64,000 bases of DNA from Magnolia sinica (GCF_029962835.1 NC_080582.1:69312177-69376176), one strand, 5' to 3'; counted from the stretch's first letter, positions 48,842 through 60,752 are shown. The notes: generated by a model from the letters alone, not told the origin. Made by a program: numbers and translations.

Positions 48842-49808
48842 TCACGTTTTCATAGGTTTTGAAGACAGATCTATCGTTGCATACATGGACTGTGGCACCT
48901 GTATCATACCACCAACCGGGGACTTTCTCTTAAACTAAGTTTACTTATGTAACTGTTGCTATGATATCATCGTTTACCGCATCAATCTCTTTCTTAGGCT
49001 TTTTACGATCCCTACATACTCGGGCGAAATATCCGGTCTTGCCGCAGACATAACAAGGACCTTTGGGTTTGCCATTTTTATTCTTTTGAGTTTTCTTAAT
49101 CTTTGTTAGGTTTTAGGGAATCATTTTTCTCTTAGTTATTGTTTTGGGATGGTCTTTCTATTATATTCACCTTGAATGAGGATGCACCATTAGCATTATC
49201 TTTTTTTTTTATCTCAGTTACGAGATTCTTCTTTAATACGAAGATGCTTTTAGATTTGTTCCAGGGTGAATTCTTCGGATTATGCAATAGTCTCTTCCTA
49301 TAGTCTTTCCAGCTCGGAGGCCTCACGTTTTCATAGGTTTTGAAGATAGATCTATCGTTGCATACATGGACTGTGGCACTTATATCATACCACCGACTGG
49401 GGACTTTCTCTTGAACTAAGTTCACTTTTGTGACCATTGCTACGATATCATCGTCTACTGCATTAGCCTCTTTCTTAGGCTTTTTACGGTCCCTACGGAC
49501 TCAGGCGAAATATCCGACTTGCAGCAGACATAACAAAGACCTTTGGGTTTGCCATTTTTATTCTTTTGACTTTTCTTAAATTTTCCTTGATCTTTGTTAG
49601 GTTTTAAGAAATCATTTTTCTCTTAGTTATTGTTCTAGGATGGTCTTTCTACTATATTCATCTTCAATGAGGATGCACCATTAACATTATCCTTTTTATA
49701 TCGGTTACGAGATTCTTTTTTAATAAGAAGATGCTTTTGGATTTGTTCCAAGGTGAATTTTTCGGATTATGCAATAGTTTCTTCCTATAGTCTTTCCAGT
49801 TCGGAGGC
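48842..49808. repeat. 481-bp tandem duplication inside the copia gag/protease region
   Basis: Units 48842-49322 and 49323-49808 each begin TCACGTTTTCATAGGTTTTG and end in a CTTTCCAG.TCGGAGG block, with scattered differences. The active site is DTG in one copy and DIS in the other. Confidence 0.9.
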
Positions 49809-50831
49809 AGTTTGGCGGTAATAGTTCCGACTTGAAGGAATTCAGGCAGGTCTATTTTTAAAGTCTTTATCTTGTTTACAATTAATTGTAATTTATGGAT
49901 TTGGGCTAGCAGTGGCTTATTGTCTAGCATCATGAAGTCGAAATACCTAAAAATTATGAATTTTTGTGTACCTTCTTCTTCAGTCTTTTACTTGTATTCC
50001 AACGCACTCCAGATTTCTTTCACTGATGTGGTCCCCGTGTACAGATCGTACAACTGATCAGAGAGAACGTTGAGAATATGGCCGCGACACAGCAGTTCGT
50101 CTTCTTGTCGCTTGATTCTTACAGCGATATGTTCTGGTGTGTCAGCATCTGTCGCTTTAGGCAGAGGTTGGAGATTCGGGTTCATGATGTAGAAAATCTT
50201 TAGAGCAGTCAGTAGGAATTTCAGCTTGTCTTACCACTTAGTAAAATTTGAATTGTCGAACCGGTCCAATCTAATCAAATCCTGGTTCATCAATTTAACC
50301 GATGCAACACTTTCGGTATTTATAATCACGCTTTAAGATTGTCGAAATTTGTGTTGGATATACCGAAAAATAAGAAATAAAATAAGGTTTAGTTATTTCG
50401 TTTCAGTAGGCTGAATTAAGTAAAATATATGCATCCTTAAAGCGTGATTCTCCCCCTTATCAATTATTGATGGGTTACAGGCGAATTGCTTCCAGGATAA
50501 TAAAAGCCTATCTGGATCCAGCAAAGTACGCCAATTAGCGCCACTACAGCCATACTACCTATGCCCTAGCCCACGCTCCAATGCGTGTGCATGCATGTGT
50601 TCCAATGCACGCAACTTGAGTGTCACAGTCTTCAAGGCTTCAAATAAGAATACTACACAAACATCTTCATATAAACCATAATTTTCTTATTTTCATTTCC
50701 GATGTGGGACAAAAGCACACACCGCGCTTTTCGATTTAAAATTCCCAAAAAACATTTTGATGGCAAAATCCCACTGAAATTTTGAATATTTGATTTTTTT
50801 TTTTCTAAAAATCATAAATCTCAACAGGTTG

Positions 50832-51238
50832 GCCCACATATCTGACACGATGAACTTCCTAGTAATGAGAACATGAAAGGTTCATATCACCCTAGAAGAT
50901 TGCATCCAAAGGTGGAAGCAGGGATGGTACCCTACTGTTGTAGGGGAAACCTTACCCTATCAAAACTCGTGGTGGAATAAGCTTATTTTACGTGGACCTC
51001 ACAATGGCATTAGGCATCCAAATGCCCAGAAAAAAAATAAAAAATAAATAAATTCTCACTCCATGCAAGTTGAACTCCCTGAAATAAGGCTGACCCAGCC
51101 ATATGTGGGCCACACATGGATTTGGAGGGTTTTGGATGGATATCATTTTTTATTCCATGCTTTGGCCCACTTCATGATTATGTACACATTTTCGAGGAAA
51201 CTTGTAAGGAAAGGGATCACGTAATCCTCAGGTGGGAT
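50832..51238. other. flank of the copia element, no gene
   Basis: Begins with the right-hand continuation of the split GGGCCCAC element (GGCCCACATA). The rest shows no feature that can be supported. Confidence 0.4.
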
Positions 51239-51352
51239 GACATGTATGAAAACAATAAAAATGGACAGCACCTGAGGACATGTATGAAAACAATAAAAAT
51301 GGACAGCACCTGAGGACATGTATGAAAACAATAAAAATGGACAGCTATTCAA
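51239..51352. repeat. three-copy 38-bp tandem repeat
   Basis: The unit GACATGTATGAAAACAATAA... is repeated at 51239, 51277 and 51315. The copies are almost identical, so the expansion is recent. Confidence 0.92.
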
Positions 51353-51860
51353 AAGGACGCGGATTTCCTGCAAAGGAACTTCCCGCGCAAGGATTCTGGG
51401 TGGGGCCCACTGCGATGTTTGTAAGAAATCCCACCCGTCCATCCGTTTTTTGAGCTCATTTTAGTTCAAGCAAGCAAAAATAAGATGGATCCAGAAATCA
51501 AATAAGCCACACGATAGGAAACAGTGGGGATTTAGTGACCACCGTTGAAACATTTCTATGGCCACAAAAGTTTTGTATCGGTCTAAGTTTCTATGTTTTC
51601 AATTCATCCTAGTGAAAATGACCTTATAAACGGTTTGGATGGCATATAAAAATCAAGGTGGAGCCTAGGGAGGTTTCAACGGTGGGCATTCCTTTCCTCA
51701 CTATTTTATCTCGTATTGCCCACTTGAGTTTTGGATCCTCCTCATATTTGTTCGAGTATCCTAAAATGAGCTTGAAAAATGGATGGACGGGTTGGATTTC
51801 TTATCAACATCACGGTGGACGTCACTTTGCATCCTTGCGCGGGAACAGCGTGGTGGCCCA
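51353..51860. mobile_element. GGGCCCAC quasi-palindromic element
   Basis: The arm AACTTCCCGCGCAAGGAT (about 51380) pairs with ATCCTTGCGCGGGAAC (about 51830). GGTGGGGCCCACTGCGATG pairs with ACATCACGGTGGACGTCAC. The full body series lies between. Outer ends approximate. Confidence 0.7.
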
Positions 51861-51899
51861 CTTTCATGTTGACAGATGGCATACATGCACCTGACTCAC

Positions 51900-52560
51900 G
51901 TGCAATACCTTTTTCTTGTGATCCATAAAAGGTTTTTAACGGTCAATAACTGCTGTTTCCTGTGGTGTGGTCCACCTGAAATTTGCATATACTTTAGTTC
52001 TGGGACCTTGGCCTAAAATAAGTGGTAAAAACAGATGAATGGCGTGAATATACAATTCATAAATCTAGGTGTGCCCCTACAGTGAGGTTCTCACCCGCAT
52101 GGCTGGTTCTGGGGTCCAATCAAGTTGCGCAAGGGCTCCGTGGGCCTGATCTATATATTTTATCCACACCATTCATTTATTTTGACAGATCATTTGAGAG
52201 GGTTATTCCAAATAGGAGATAGATTGAAGCTCATGTGGACCACACTACATGAAGTAGTGGAGATTTAAATCCTACTGTTGAAATTTCAAAATGAAAATTA
52301 TGTTTTCCATTCATACAGGTCCATGTAACATTATGAACAGGTTGGATGTCAAATAAACATCATAGTAAGCTCTGGGAAGTTTTAGAGGGTAAGAGTTCAA
52401 TCCCCACTGCTTCTTGTGGTGTGGTCCACTTAAACCTTCAATCTGCCTTCTTTATGATTCAATGTCCTAAAATGATTTATCAAAATAGAAGGATGGCATG
52501 GATAAAACATATAAATCACTTTGGCTCCACTGAGCACCTGACATGACTTCGGGTTCCCAA
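51900..52560. repeat. two partial GGGCCCAC-family copies
   Basis: GGTGTGGTCCACCTGAAAT near 51964 and a fuller body at about 52130-52540 (GTGGACCACACTACATG, then GGTGTGGTCCACTTAAACC). Ends not resolved. Confidence 0.55.
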
Positions 52561-52725
52561 CCACACATGCGACTCGTGTGACGGTTATGTGTTCTTGACT
52601 CAGCCTATTATGTCCTGTTTTTAGCACACGTGACATGTTTGCAGGAAAAAAAAGCCATGCAACCGCTGTATATTATCATTTCATGGGGACTTGGATTGCG
52701 TGGTGTAGCACTCACCACCTTTGCG

Positions 52726-53270
52726 CAGAGCTGTACACGAACGCGTTAGCTTGGTTAGCTCACACGACTCGAAAAAGCTCCATTCGACTCGGTTCGAAAC
52801 TGAGTTCAAGCCGAGTCCAGCTGATTTTTTGAGATTGAAAAATTTTCGAACTGAGTTTGAGCTTGCCTAAGCTCGGATCGAACCCTAACTTGAATCTAAC
52901 TCGGATTGAACTAGTTGGGTGACTTGATTATTTTGATATTGATGTTGCTCACCAAGTGTTTGATGAAATGATTCAAGGAAGTCTCAACTGGTGGCGAGGA
53001 AGGTATGAATATGAAACAAACACCCTTATATCTTGATTTTGAGGTTGCCTACTGAGTGTTTGATGAAATACCTGTAAAACTGTTGCTATTGTTTTATATA
53101 CAGTGAAAAATTGAAGGTGCACTCCCTGTGTGTGTGAAAATGCTGCACAGGCGAACTCGGCTCGAACTGACCTGAGTTGTTGACCGAACCGAGCCGAGCT
53201 GGCCTATTAGGCTCTAGGACCGAGACAAGCAGTGCCAAGCTCAACTCGGTTCAACTCGTGTACACCTCTA
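52726..53270. mobile_element. CTCGAG-rich hAT-like element
   Basis: The left end CAGAGCTGTACACGA and the right end TCGTGTACACCTCTA are inverted repeats. Flanks CCTTTGCG (52718-52725) and CCTGTGTG (53271-53278) agree at 6 of 8, a degraded 8-bp TSD. The body is rich in CTCGGTTCGAA-type words at both ends. 545 bp, non-coding. Confidence 0.65.
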
Positions 53271-53284
53271 CCTGTGTGTTGATG

Positions 53285-53722
53285 TGGCAAAGTTCGGTGG
53301 CCCCGCCATGATATATGTGTTATGTCCACACCGTCTATCTATTTCTTTTATTGGTTAGCACATTAATGCACACATCCCTACTGTTAGCCACATCCTACTT
53401 GAGAATCAATACCGTACATTCATATTATGAGATCATTTCAAGACATGATCCCACAAATAAAGTAGATCCAAAGCTCAAGTGGATCACACCACATAAAACA
53501 GTTGGGATTAAGTTGATATTTGTGTTTTTGCTTCGTCTACGTCTTATGACCTTATGAGTAGATTGGATGAGAGCTAAACATCATGGTGGGCCTGACGAAG
53601 GTTTCAAGAGCGCCATTGGCCCCACTCCTTTTTGTGGTATGATCCACTTGAGATTTGGATTTAGGCTCACAACCTAAAATGATCTACCAAAATTGAATGG
53701 ATGATGTTGGTATAACACATAC
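53285..53722. mobile_element. GGGCCCAC element, left part, split by a hAT-like insertion
   Basis: The body series AAGCTCAAGTGGATCACACC, CATGGTGGGCCTGACG and GGTATGATCCACTTGAG ends in ACACATACATCATGCC. This continues after the insertion at 54368 (TACAGAACATTGCC). Confidence 0.65.
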
Positions 53723-53730
53723 ATCATGCC

Positions 53731-54359
53731 TAGGGCCGTACATGAGCCAAGCTAGCTCAAAAAGCTCGCTCAGTTCGGCTCGACTCGAATATATATTATA
53801 TTATATTATATTTTTATTTTTATTATATATTATTAAAAAAGTTAAAACTTAAACCCTATTTTACATGTCCATCCATTTCTTACCCTTTTTCCTTACTCAA
53901 CCCGTTGCGGCCAAGCTCCCCCACCCCCCCCCCCCCCCCCACTTGGACATTTGCCCGACTTGTCTCAGCCATATGGCCTGCACTCGCCCAAGCTCTCTTT
54001 CTCTCTCTTAGCACCAATATTCAATTATATATATATATATATATTATTAATTGAATATTTGATTTGGGGGTTGGGTCAGTTGGATCGAGTGGTTGGGTTG
54101 AGTTGGGTGCGGGTTGGGTGGGGTTGCTAGGTTGAGTTAGGTGCGGGTTAAGAGCAGGCTCGACTCTAAGCTCACCTCGACTCGATCCACTAGCTCGCCT
54201 CGACTCAATCCATTAACTCACCTCGAGCTTGACTCGAAAGGTTTGACAAACAAGCCAAGCTTCAACGGTAAGCTCAAGGCTGAGCCCGAACTCGAGGAGA
54301 GCAAAGACGAATCAAGCCAAGCTTGGCCCACCATCAACTCGGCTCGATGTACAACCTTA
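53731..54359. mobile_element. hAT-like element with perfect 8-bp TSD ATCATGCC
   Basis: ATCATGCC stands at 53723-53730 and 54360-54367. The ends TAGGGCCGTACATGAGCC and GGCTCGATGTACAACCTTA are imperfect inverted repeats. The interior has CTCGACTCG-type words, a C17 run (53924-53940) and an AT microsatellite (54028-54045). 629 bp, no transposase. It shares its left end with 23501-23690. Confidence 0.85.
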
Positions 54360-54442
54360 ATCATGCCTACAGAACATTGCCACGTCAACACACCAACAAA
54401 GTCTGTCATGGTAATGTGCTACACTATACAATGCGAGTCCAT

Positions 54443-55336
54443 TGTTACAAAAAATATTGATTTTAATAAAATATATTTCAATAATAAAATAATATATAAT
54501 ATATAAAAAGTTGTTTTGAAAAATACTTTTTTGTGGGTTTTTGGGAATAGTCCCACATGGAAAAGAGAAAAATCTGTGGTTTATATGAAGGATGTGGAGT
54601 ATTATAATATTTACCTACCTAGTCCGTGGACTATGGACCTTGTGCGCGCACGCTCGTGCTCGGGCTCGGGCTTGGTCTTGGGCTCGGTGTGAGGGCGTGG
54701 GCATGTAAGGCAGTGTGGCTGTAGAGGCGCTAGTTTTCCAACAGCCAGAAATGGCTTAATGAAATTTAAGTCTCTGGACCATAACCCCCTAGCCACCATA
54801 ACCTATAAAAGGAAGACCTGGATGGGTTTCCAAACCATCTCAACTCACTCCAGCAAACCCATACGAACTGAAATAGCCAGCCCCTCTCCAGTCATATATT
54901 CTAGTGTTTCCAACAACGTAGCAAGGCTTAAACTTTAGCTTGAAGAATAGACCAGCGGTGTGGTCTAGGACGGTTCAACTGAACCAATGGCTGAAGATTT
55001 GAACTGACCTGTGCAGCAGTCGAAACTACTTTTTCTCTTCTTTTCCTCTTCTCTTGGGATTTTTCCTTTATACTGTAATGCTGCCAGAAAGTGTGTAATT
55101 GAGTTTCATTTGGTGGGCTTTTGTGTTTGCTAAACGCAGACCTACACCAAGCTCGTCGTATCCTAGAAGCTGTTTGCCTGTAACCTATCAGCATACTCAA
55201 TTCACTTGAGTAGGGGCAAATAACGCTTTAAGGACAGCGTTTCAGACGTGCTTCAGCCTGTCCTGATTTCTGATTATTTTGCAATTTTCGGTTTCCACAT
55301 TATACAGAACTACATTAATCTGTATAATTTTCAACA
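54443..55336 (+). mobile_element. copia solo LTR, TSD TCCAT
   Basis: Starts TGTTACAAAAAAT, ends TTTTCAACA, and is flanked by TCCAT at 54438-54442 and 55337-55341. It is related to the LTR of the 38685-50826 element: CGCTTTAAGGACAGCGTTTC corresponds to that LTR's minus-strand TGCTTTAAGGACAG region, and GGGAATAGTCCCACATGG to its CCCACATC region. Removing the LTR and one TCCAT restores a sequence like that at 55765-55795. 894 bp. No internal region remains. Confidence 0.85.
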
Positions 55337-55379
55337 TCCATTCCATGTGATCTCACAAAATTCGGAAGCAAATTGCATT

Positions 55380-55800
55380 GTGTGTCACGAAACACTGATT
55401 GTGGGTTGACGTGGCAAACTCCTGTAAGCTCTACAGCATGAGCAAAAAAAAAAAAGAGGCGGATCCAAACCTCAGGTGAACTACACCACATAAAGCAGTG
55501 GGAATTGAACTCCTATAGTCCTGCCGAAAACTTCTTGTGGGCAATAGTGTTTTCCCTTCAGCTGGGGATGTGTGACCTTATGAACAGGTTATACGACAAA
55601 TAAATTTGATGGTGTGCCTAAGAAGTTTTCAACTGTGGAAATAATTGTCCCCAATGCTTTCTATAGTGTGGTCCACTTGAGGTTTGGATCTGACTCATCG
55701 TTGGGCTCACACCGCCAAAATGGATGGATGGTGTGACACAACTTTGTAACGTCAGCTTACACTATGCAATCCGAGTACATTCCACGCGATCTCCTAAAAT
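55380..55800. repeat. GGGCCCAC-family copy
   Basis: GTGTGACCTTATGAACAGG, TATAGTGTGGTCCACTTGAG and the tail TACACTATGCAATCCGAG. The tail matches the interrupted target at 54420-54440. Confidence 0.6.
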
Positions 55801-56099
55801 TTTACGTTTTGAGCTTACGTACATAAACAGAAAGGCAATGGATGCACGTGCCCCAGGGGTCGTGTATTGCTTTTGGTCAAGGTTAGGATGAAAACTCGTG
55901 ATTGGTCCACTCACGTGGTGTTAGATGATCTAGATCGTTTATCCGGTGGCCCACATGGTAAAGATGCCAGAATCTAAAACAAATAAGAGAAAAACTTTAA
56001 TACTCTGGCAGAGTGTGATGGATGATGCGCAGTTCCAGTTGAGTCGTGAGCGGTTTGGTGAGTCAATCATAGGCTTTTATCAATCTCAGGTGGATTGGG

Positions 56100-57200
56100 G
56101 TAGGTGCTCGGATTGGATACCACCCTTCAAGCTCCCGAGCTCCGGACTGGCTGGGACTCTGAGGGGCCACCGTGATTTATGTCTTTAATCCACACCGTCC
56201 ATCCATTTTGTGATATCATTTTATGTAATGATTCAAAAGATGAGGTTAGATCCAAGGCTAGAGTGGACCACACCATAGAAAGCAGCAGTGCTAATGATGC
56301 CTATCGTTGAAACCTTCCTTAGGCCCACCTTGATGTTTGGGAAAACAGAAATATCAGCTTCATCCAAAACTCCAGTGGCTCCCAAGAAGTTTTCAACTGT
56401 AAGCCTTTAATCCTCATTGTGTGGTCCACTTGAGCCTTGGATATACTTAATGTTTGGACTTATAACCTAAAAAAACATGGTAAAATGGACGGATGGTGCG
56501 TATAAAACCCACACATCATGGTGGTTGGTCCCTCATAGCCCCAGTGTGTCCCCAGCTTGACACATGGGGGGTCTTTTGAGGGGCTCGCTGTGATGTATGG
56601 GTTTCATCCACACCCACCATCAATTTGCCATATCATTTTAGGGTACAAGCCAGAAAAATGAGGCAGATCCAAGGTTCAGTGGACCATGGGAAGAAGTAGT
56701 GATGAAGGGTCTGTAATGTTTATTTGCCATCTAACCTATTCATAAGGTCATGTGAACCTGGATGAGGGAAAATACAGATATCAGCTTGATCCAAAACTTA
56801 GGTGGATGAAGGCAAAACACAAATATCAATTTGATCCAAAACTTTTGTGGCCCTCAAGAAATTTTCAACAGTAGCCATTTAATCCCCATCTTATGCACAG
56901 GACCGCAGGTGGGATGCTGATGTATGAACACTGTAAATCCATTTTGCCATATCTTTTTAGCGTATAAGCCTAAAAATGAGGTAGATCCAAGGCTCAAGTC
57001 AATTTTTAATTTGAATTTGGCACTATGATGGATGAACCATAGACACTTAAATTCAGCGAAGTTTAATCAACTTGGTTAAATTTCATTGCCTGCAAACCAT
57101 TCATATATGCAAACTAAGTATTATACTTTTATGCCAGCAAAAGTGTGAAAATCTATTTCAAACTAATTTCTGACCCCACAAACATTGTTAGCACACATCG
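56100..57200. repeat. two adjoining GGGCCCAC-family copies
   Basis: The first copy is at about 56100-56560 (AGAGTGGACCACACCATAG, then GTGTGGTCCACTTGAGCC). The second is at about 56580-57010, where an internal ~60-base block (GATGAGGGAAAATACAGATA and GATGAAGGCAAAACACAAAT) is repeated. Ends not resolved. Confidence 0.6.
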
Positions 57201-57818
57201 TATATGCATGTATCCAACTAAATGTAAATTTGCCACGTCATTGACATAAACTGGCATGGGACCCACTTGTATCCACATATAAAATGAACATAGAAGGTCT
57301 GTGAAAATGGATGATCTATATTGATTAGAAATGAAGATAATCCAATGGTCTTAATTCTACCAACAAGTGTCCACATATCAAAGGTTAGGTGCGTTCAAAA
57401 TAATATGATTTTAGATTTGAAGGTGGACGAATTGAAATTGAAATGCGCTGCATGTTCAGATACTTCCGGGGATGAAATGACGATCTTCTCGCATCAGGCC
57501 CTCCACGTGAAGCACTCACACGGCACATGTGAATTGATCTACTACGTCATAATTACAAGCAATTTACACAACCGTAAAACGAGTTTTTATGACACCGATG
57601 ATAGATGGGTTTGAAATGGAGTCTGAACTAATTGAGTCTGGTCTGGGACTTGACCCAGCCTGCCGGAATGCCTTGCAAGTTCCAGGTTGGGACATATGGC
57701 TAAGGCATGGGGTTTGCGTTGGGGCTAGTAAACCTCTGTATTGGCCAGCTTTGATTTTGGGTGAGTACCATCAGTCTATTGGATTTTGCTATAGATGGAC
57801 CATGTTGCAAATCCCTAC
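57201..57818. other. no supported gene
   Basis: Mixed sequence; the open frames at 57321-57614 and 57589-57885 have no recognisable protein. Left unassigned. Confidence 0.4.
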
Positions 57819-58211
57819 GGGCCCGTTTGGCCAGGTGGATTGGAAGGGATTGAATGGTATTAGGGTGGATGCAATAGATTTCTAGGTAATGATGGTGTTG
57901 TCAGTGGATTGTCTTGAGCTCCATGGGATTGCTATATCCCTGAATTGTTATATCCAGTCTGTTTGGCACGCCCCGCCAATCCCAGGATTAAACCTTCCCA
58001 TCCCTTACAATCCCTCGAACCAAACACATCTCAGGCAAATTTGAATGGATTAGGGTGGATTGGATGAGATTTAACGGTAATGATGGTGTTGTCAGTGGAT
58101 TGTCTTAAGATCCATGGGATTGGGATCAGATTACCGACTCTGTTTGGCACGCCTGGTCAATCCTGAGATTTAACTTCCAATCCCTTCCAATCCGACCGGC
58201 CAAACAGGCCC
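57819..58211. mobile_element. Tourist-like MITE with internal duplication
   Basis: The ends GGGCCCGTTTGGCCAGG and CCGGCCAAACAGGCCC are inverted repeats; flanks TAC and TAA are near the TAA/TTA type. Inside, a ~135-base block (about 57840-57975) recurs at about 58040-58175, sharing TAATGATGGTGTTGTCAGTG and TCTGTTTGGCACGCC. 393 bp, non-coding. Related by its ends to 37664-38269. Confidence 0.7.
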
Positions 58212-58249
58212 TAAAGATTTTGGAAGATATGCTGCCCATCTTGGGGTTT

Positions 58250-58770
58250 TACTCTAGGGTTGACCCAACCCATTTAGACCTTATCCATTTGTTAAATGGT
58301 ACAGATTTGGATCCAAGAACGGACCCAGTTGTTAAACGAGTCTGGATCTGATTTTCTTTATATTAGTCTTGACCCAACCCAACCTCAACCCATTTAGAAA
58401 ATGGGTGGGTTTGATATGTTGCAAGGGATTCATTCAGACCTGATTTGAAACCTGGCAAATATGAGATGGACAAAACGAGAAATCCACCTCTATCGTTCTG
58501 ATCTTTACCCAAGAATTTTCGTTATTACAAGAAATTGCTAAATTTAATTTTTAGCATTGATTAATTTTGATATAAAATCAAAGTGACCCAGATACATTAG
58601 ACCCGTTTATAAGTGGATCTAGTTCAGGATTTGGATATCCCTTAACCAAACCTGTCCATTTAGAAAAAGAGTGTAAAAAGAGTTTGGGTCTAAAATTTAG
58701 TTAGCCCCATACCCATTTAGTAAATGAGCAAATCTGATTTTGGCTAAACCTGCCCCAAACCCGACCATTA
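58250..58770. repeat. CCCATTTAGA-rich repeat, possibly hAT-like
   Basis: The left TAGGGTTGACCCAACCC and the right GACCATTACAGCCCTA could be weak inverted ends. The body alternates GGTCTGGATCTG and CCAACCCATTTAG words. Assignment tentative. Confidence 0.4.
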
Positions 58771-58795
58771 CAGCCCTATTTTACTCCAGATGAAT

Positions 58796-58886
58796 TAGGG
58801 CTGTCAACAGGCTGGGCCTGACAGACCAGCACTACTCAAAATTTCAATTTTGCCTGGTCTAAGCCATGCCCATAGACAGCCCTAAG
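58796..58886. mobile_element. tiny inverted-repeat element
   Basis: TAGGGCTGTCAACAGGCTGGGC at the left is matched by GCCCATAGACAGCCCTA at the right. About 90 bp, possibly an internally deleted member of the same class as 37518-37660. Confidence 0.5.
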
Positions 58887-60752
58887 AATGTGAACTGTTG
58901 TAGTATTTTCCCAATGGTTTTTGAAACACAAGCTCGAACAGGGTATTGCTTGAGATATTCTGAGGGTACAGTACATCCACAAGGTTTTCCCCAAGTCCCA
59001 ACAGATGAACGGTATGGATAAGATATAACCAGAGACCAGCAACCCAGATAATTGAAACATGGCCTCACTTTGACAAATTGAAAAACCAAGCATACCATCC
59101 GGGTTGAAGATCATGTAATTTCTCCCTAGAACAAGTTTTTAATACGGAGAATGGGGGCTATGGTTCAATGATCAAGACCATCAATATCATTGATCTCCAC
59201 ATGATGTATCAGGATTATGTAGCCAGCCCTAATTGATAGGGATAAAGCTTAGATGATAATTGATGATCTTATCAATGTGCAGAGGACGTTGGGCAGTCAA
59301 GGAACAACCTTTTCATAGGTTGAGTGTAACTGAAATGAGAATGAAGAGATAGTTCAGCAGCAGTAGAGGATTCGATGACCTACATTTTAATTGAGGATAT
59401 GGTTCTTGATAGAGAGTAGAATGGCATTGCCTCCTGTGATGAGAGAGTTAATATTAGGAGACATTAGTTCTCAAATAAGAGTATTGGGAATGATTTCCCA
59501 AGTGGAGCTTAGCTTTCAGAGAAAATGCTCAAGGCTCATTTACAATTTAACTGATTTGGCCTGTGATAGTGAAATGGTAGAAGAGTATTAGTCACGGGGT
59601 CTGTCATAACTAGTAACTGTCCTACGTATAAGTTAAATAATAATACTCTCATATGGTTTCATCATTCGAGTAGTTCTGTTTTTCAGCTGTTTCCTAATGA
59701 AATTCAGAATTCACATGGATTGGTTTATACTTAAAACTTACATTTTGAGAGAGGCTAATTGAAGAATCATATCCAATCAAGACCACACAATAAAATGCCG
59801 AACCAAATTTTAGCTTTTTTATAGCAAAAAACCTCTTCATTTTTATTGGATTTAAAACTGTTTACAATGAGGTCTGAGTAATTGGAAGTGATTTTTCTAC
59901 ATGCTAAAGGAAGGTAGAACTGGAAATCAAACCAACATAAATTTCACTATAGATGGCAGGCACACTGAGGATGTCCCAACTCCAAATTAGAATTGTCCAC
60001 TTCGCTTTATATGTAAAGATGGTTTTGCAATTTTTGCAATTTTTCCCCTTCTCCTCCATTTATTTATTTTTTTACACTTTTGCCTATTAGGATCAATTTT
60101 TAATTCATTTTTGACTAGATATTGCAATCCTTGAATATTAAATTACAAGATTTAAGCTGTTTTTAAAGACTTGAAGATGCAGGTCGAATAATAATTATGG
60201 ATTCTTTTTCTTGTTGCAAATTTATCAATCCAATATTATACTGCCGAATTGACCAAATCTTGCTAGATTTGGCCATTGTTTGTATTTATGCTGATTTTTA
60301 TTAACAAAACGACTGTTATGGCTTGTAATGTAACAGTTGAACACCACCAACTCTTGAATAAAGAGTTGGTTTAATCTGGAGTAGAGGGACCACCATTTTG
60401 TGGTTTCCTTGATGTCGTTTTTTGGCCTTTTGGCTTAGCTTCTCCTTTTATGAATTTCTATTATTAACAATACAAAAAAAACAAAAACACCTGACACACA
60501 CACACACACACATGATCTACTATACATTTTCAAGCATCCTGCTTGCAATATTCAACCTTCAAGCATCACACATGCAACTACGAAAACGTGTACACACACC
60601 ACAGCCTACATCGGTTACCATACATCTAAAAGTACCTTTGAGGAGCCACCATTAATCTGCAAGGGCCTCAAATGTGATATAAGCTATGTGCCACAAGATC
60701 ACTCCCTATTCCAATGCATTTGACAAGCAGCATGCAGGACATTATATATATA
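58887..60752. other. 1.9 kb without a supported gene
   Basis: AT-rich; no frame, RNA gene or element ends recognised. Contains a short (CA)n run at 60494-60511. Confidence 0.4.

Larger units (their letters stand above)
44640..50310 (-). pseudogene. decayed copia gag-pol on the minus strand
   Basis: Read leftward: gag from about 50310 (NQDLIRLDRFDNSNFTKW, then a stop; open again 50185-49988 and 49933-49664). A CCHC-like knuckle follows with the His replaced by Tyr (CYVCGKTGYFARVC). The protease reads YDTGATVHVC near 48900. The integrase region (about 48840-47500) and RT come next, with YVND in place of YVDD near 45475. RNase H lies at 44869-44654 and contains KSIHISLRRDYIR. A 481-bp tandem duplication covers the knuckle/protease part, and a hAT-like insertion splits RT. 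Stops throughout. Confidence 0.87.
38685..50826 (-). mobile_element. minus-strand Ty1/copia element with TSD GGTTG, twice interrupted
   Basis: GGTTG occurs at 38680-38684 and 50827-50831. The 5' LTR is 50340-50826 (ends TGTTG/CAACA type on the plus strand). The 3' LTR is 38685-39211 plus 43323-43927, split by a solo LTR. Both LTRs share GGATATACC, the GCGTGATTC region and the CTCAACA terminus. The right LTR lacks about 640 bases present in the left one. A polypurine tract sits at 43928-43938. Pol is interrupted by a hAT-like element (45882-47259). Gag-pol is decayed, so the element is non-autonomous. Confidence 0.88.
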
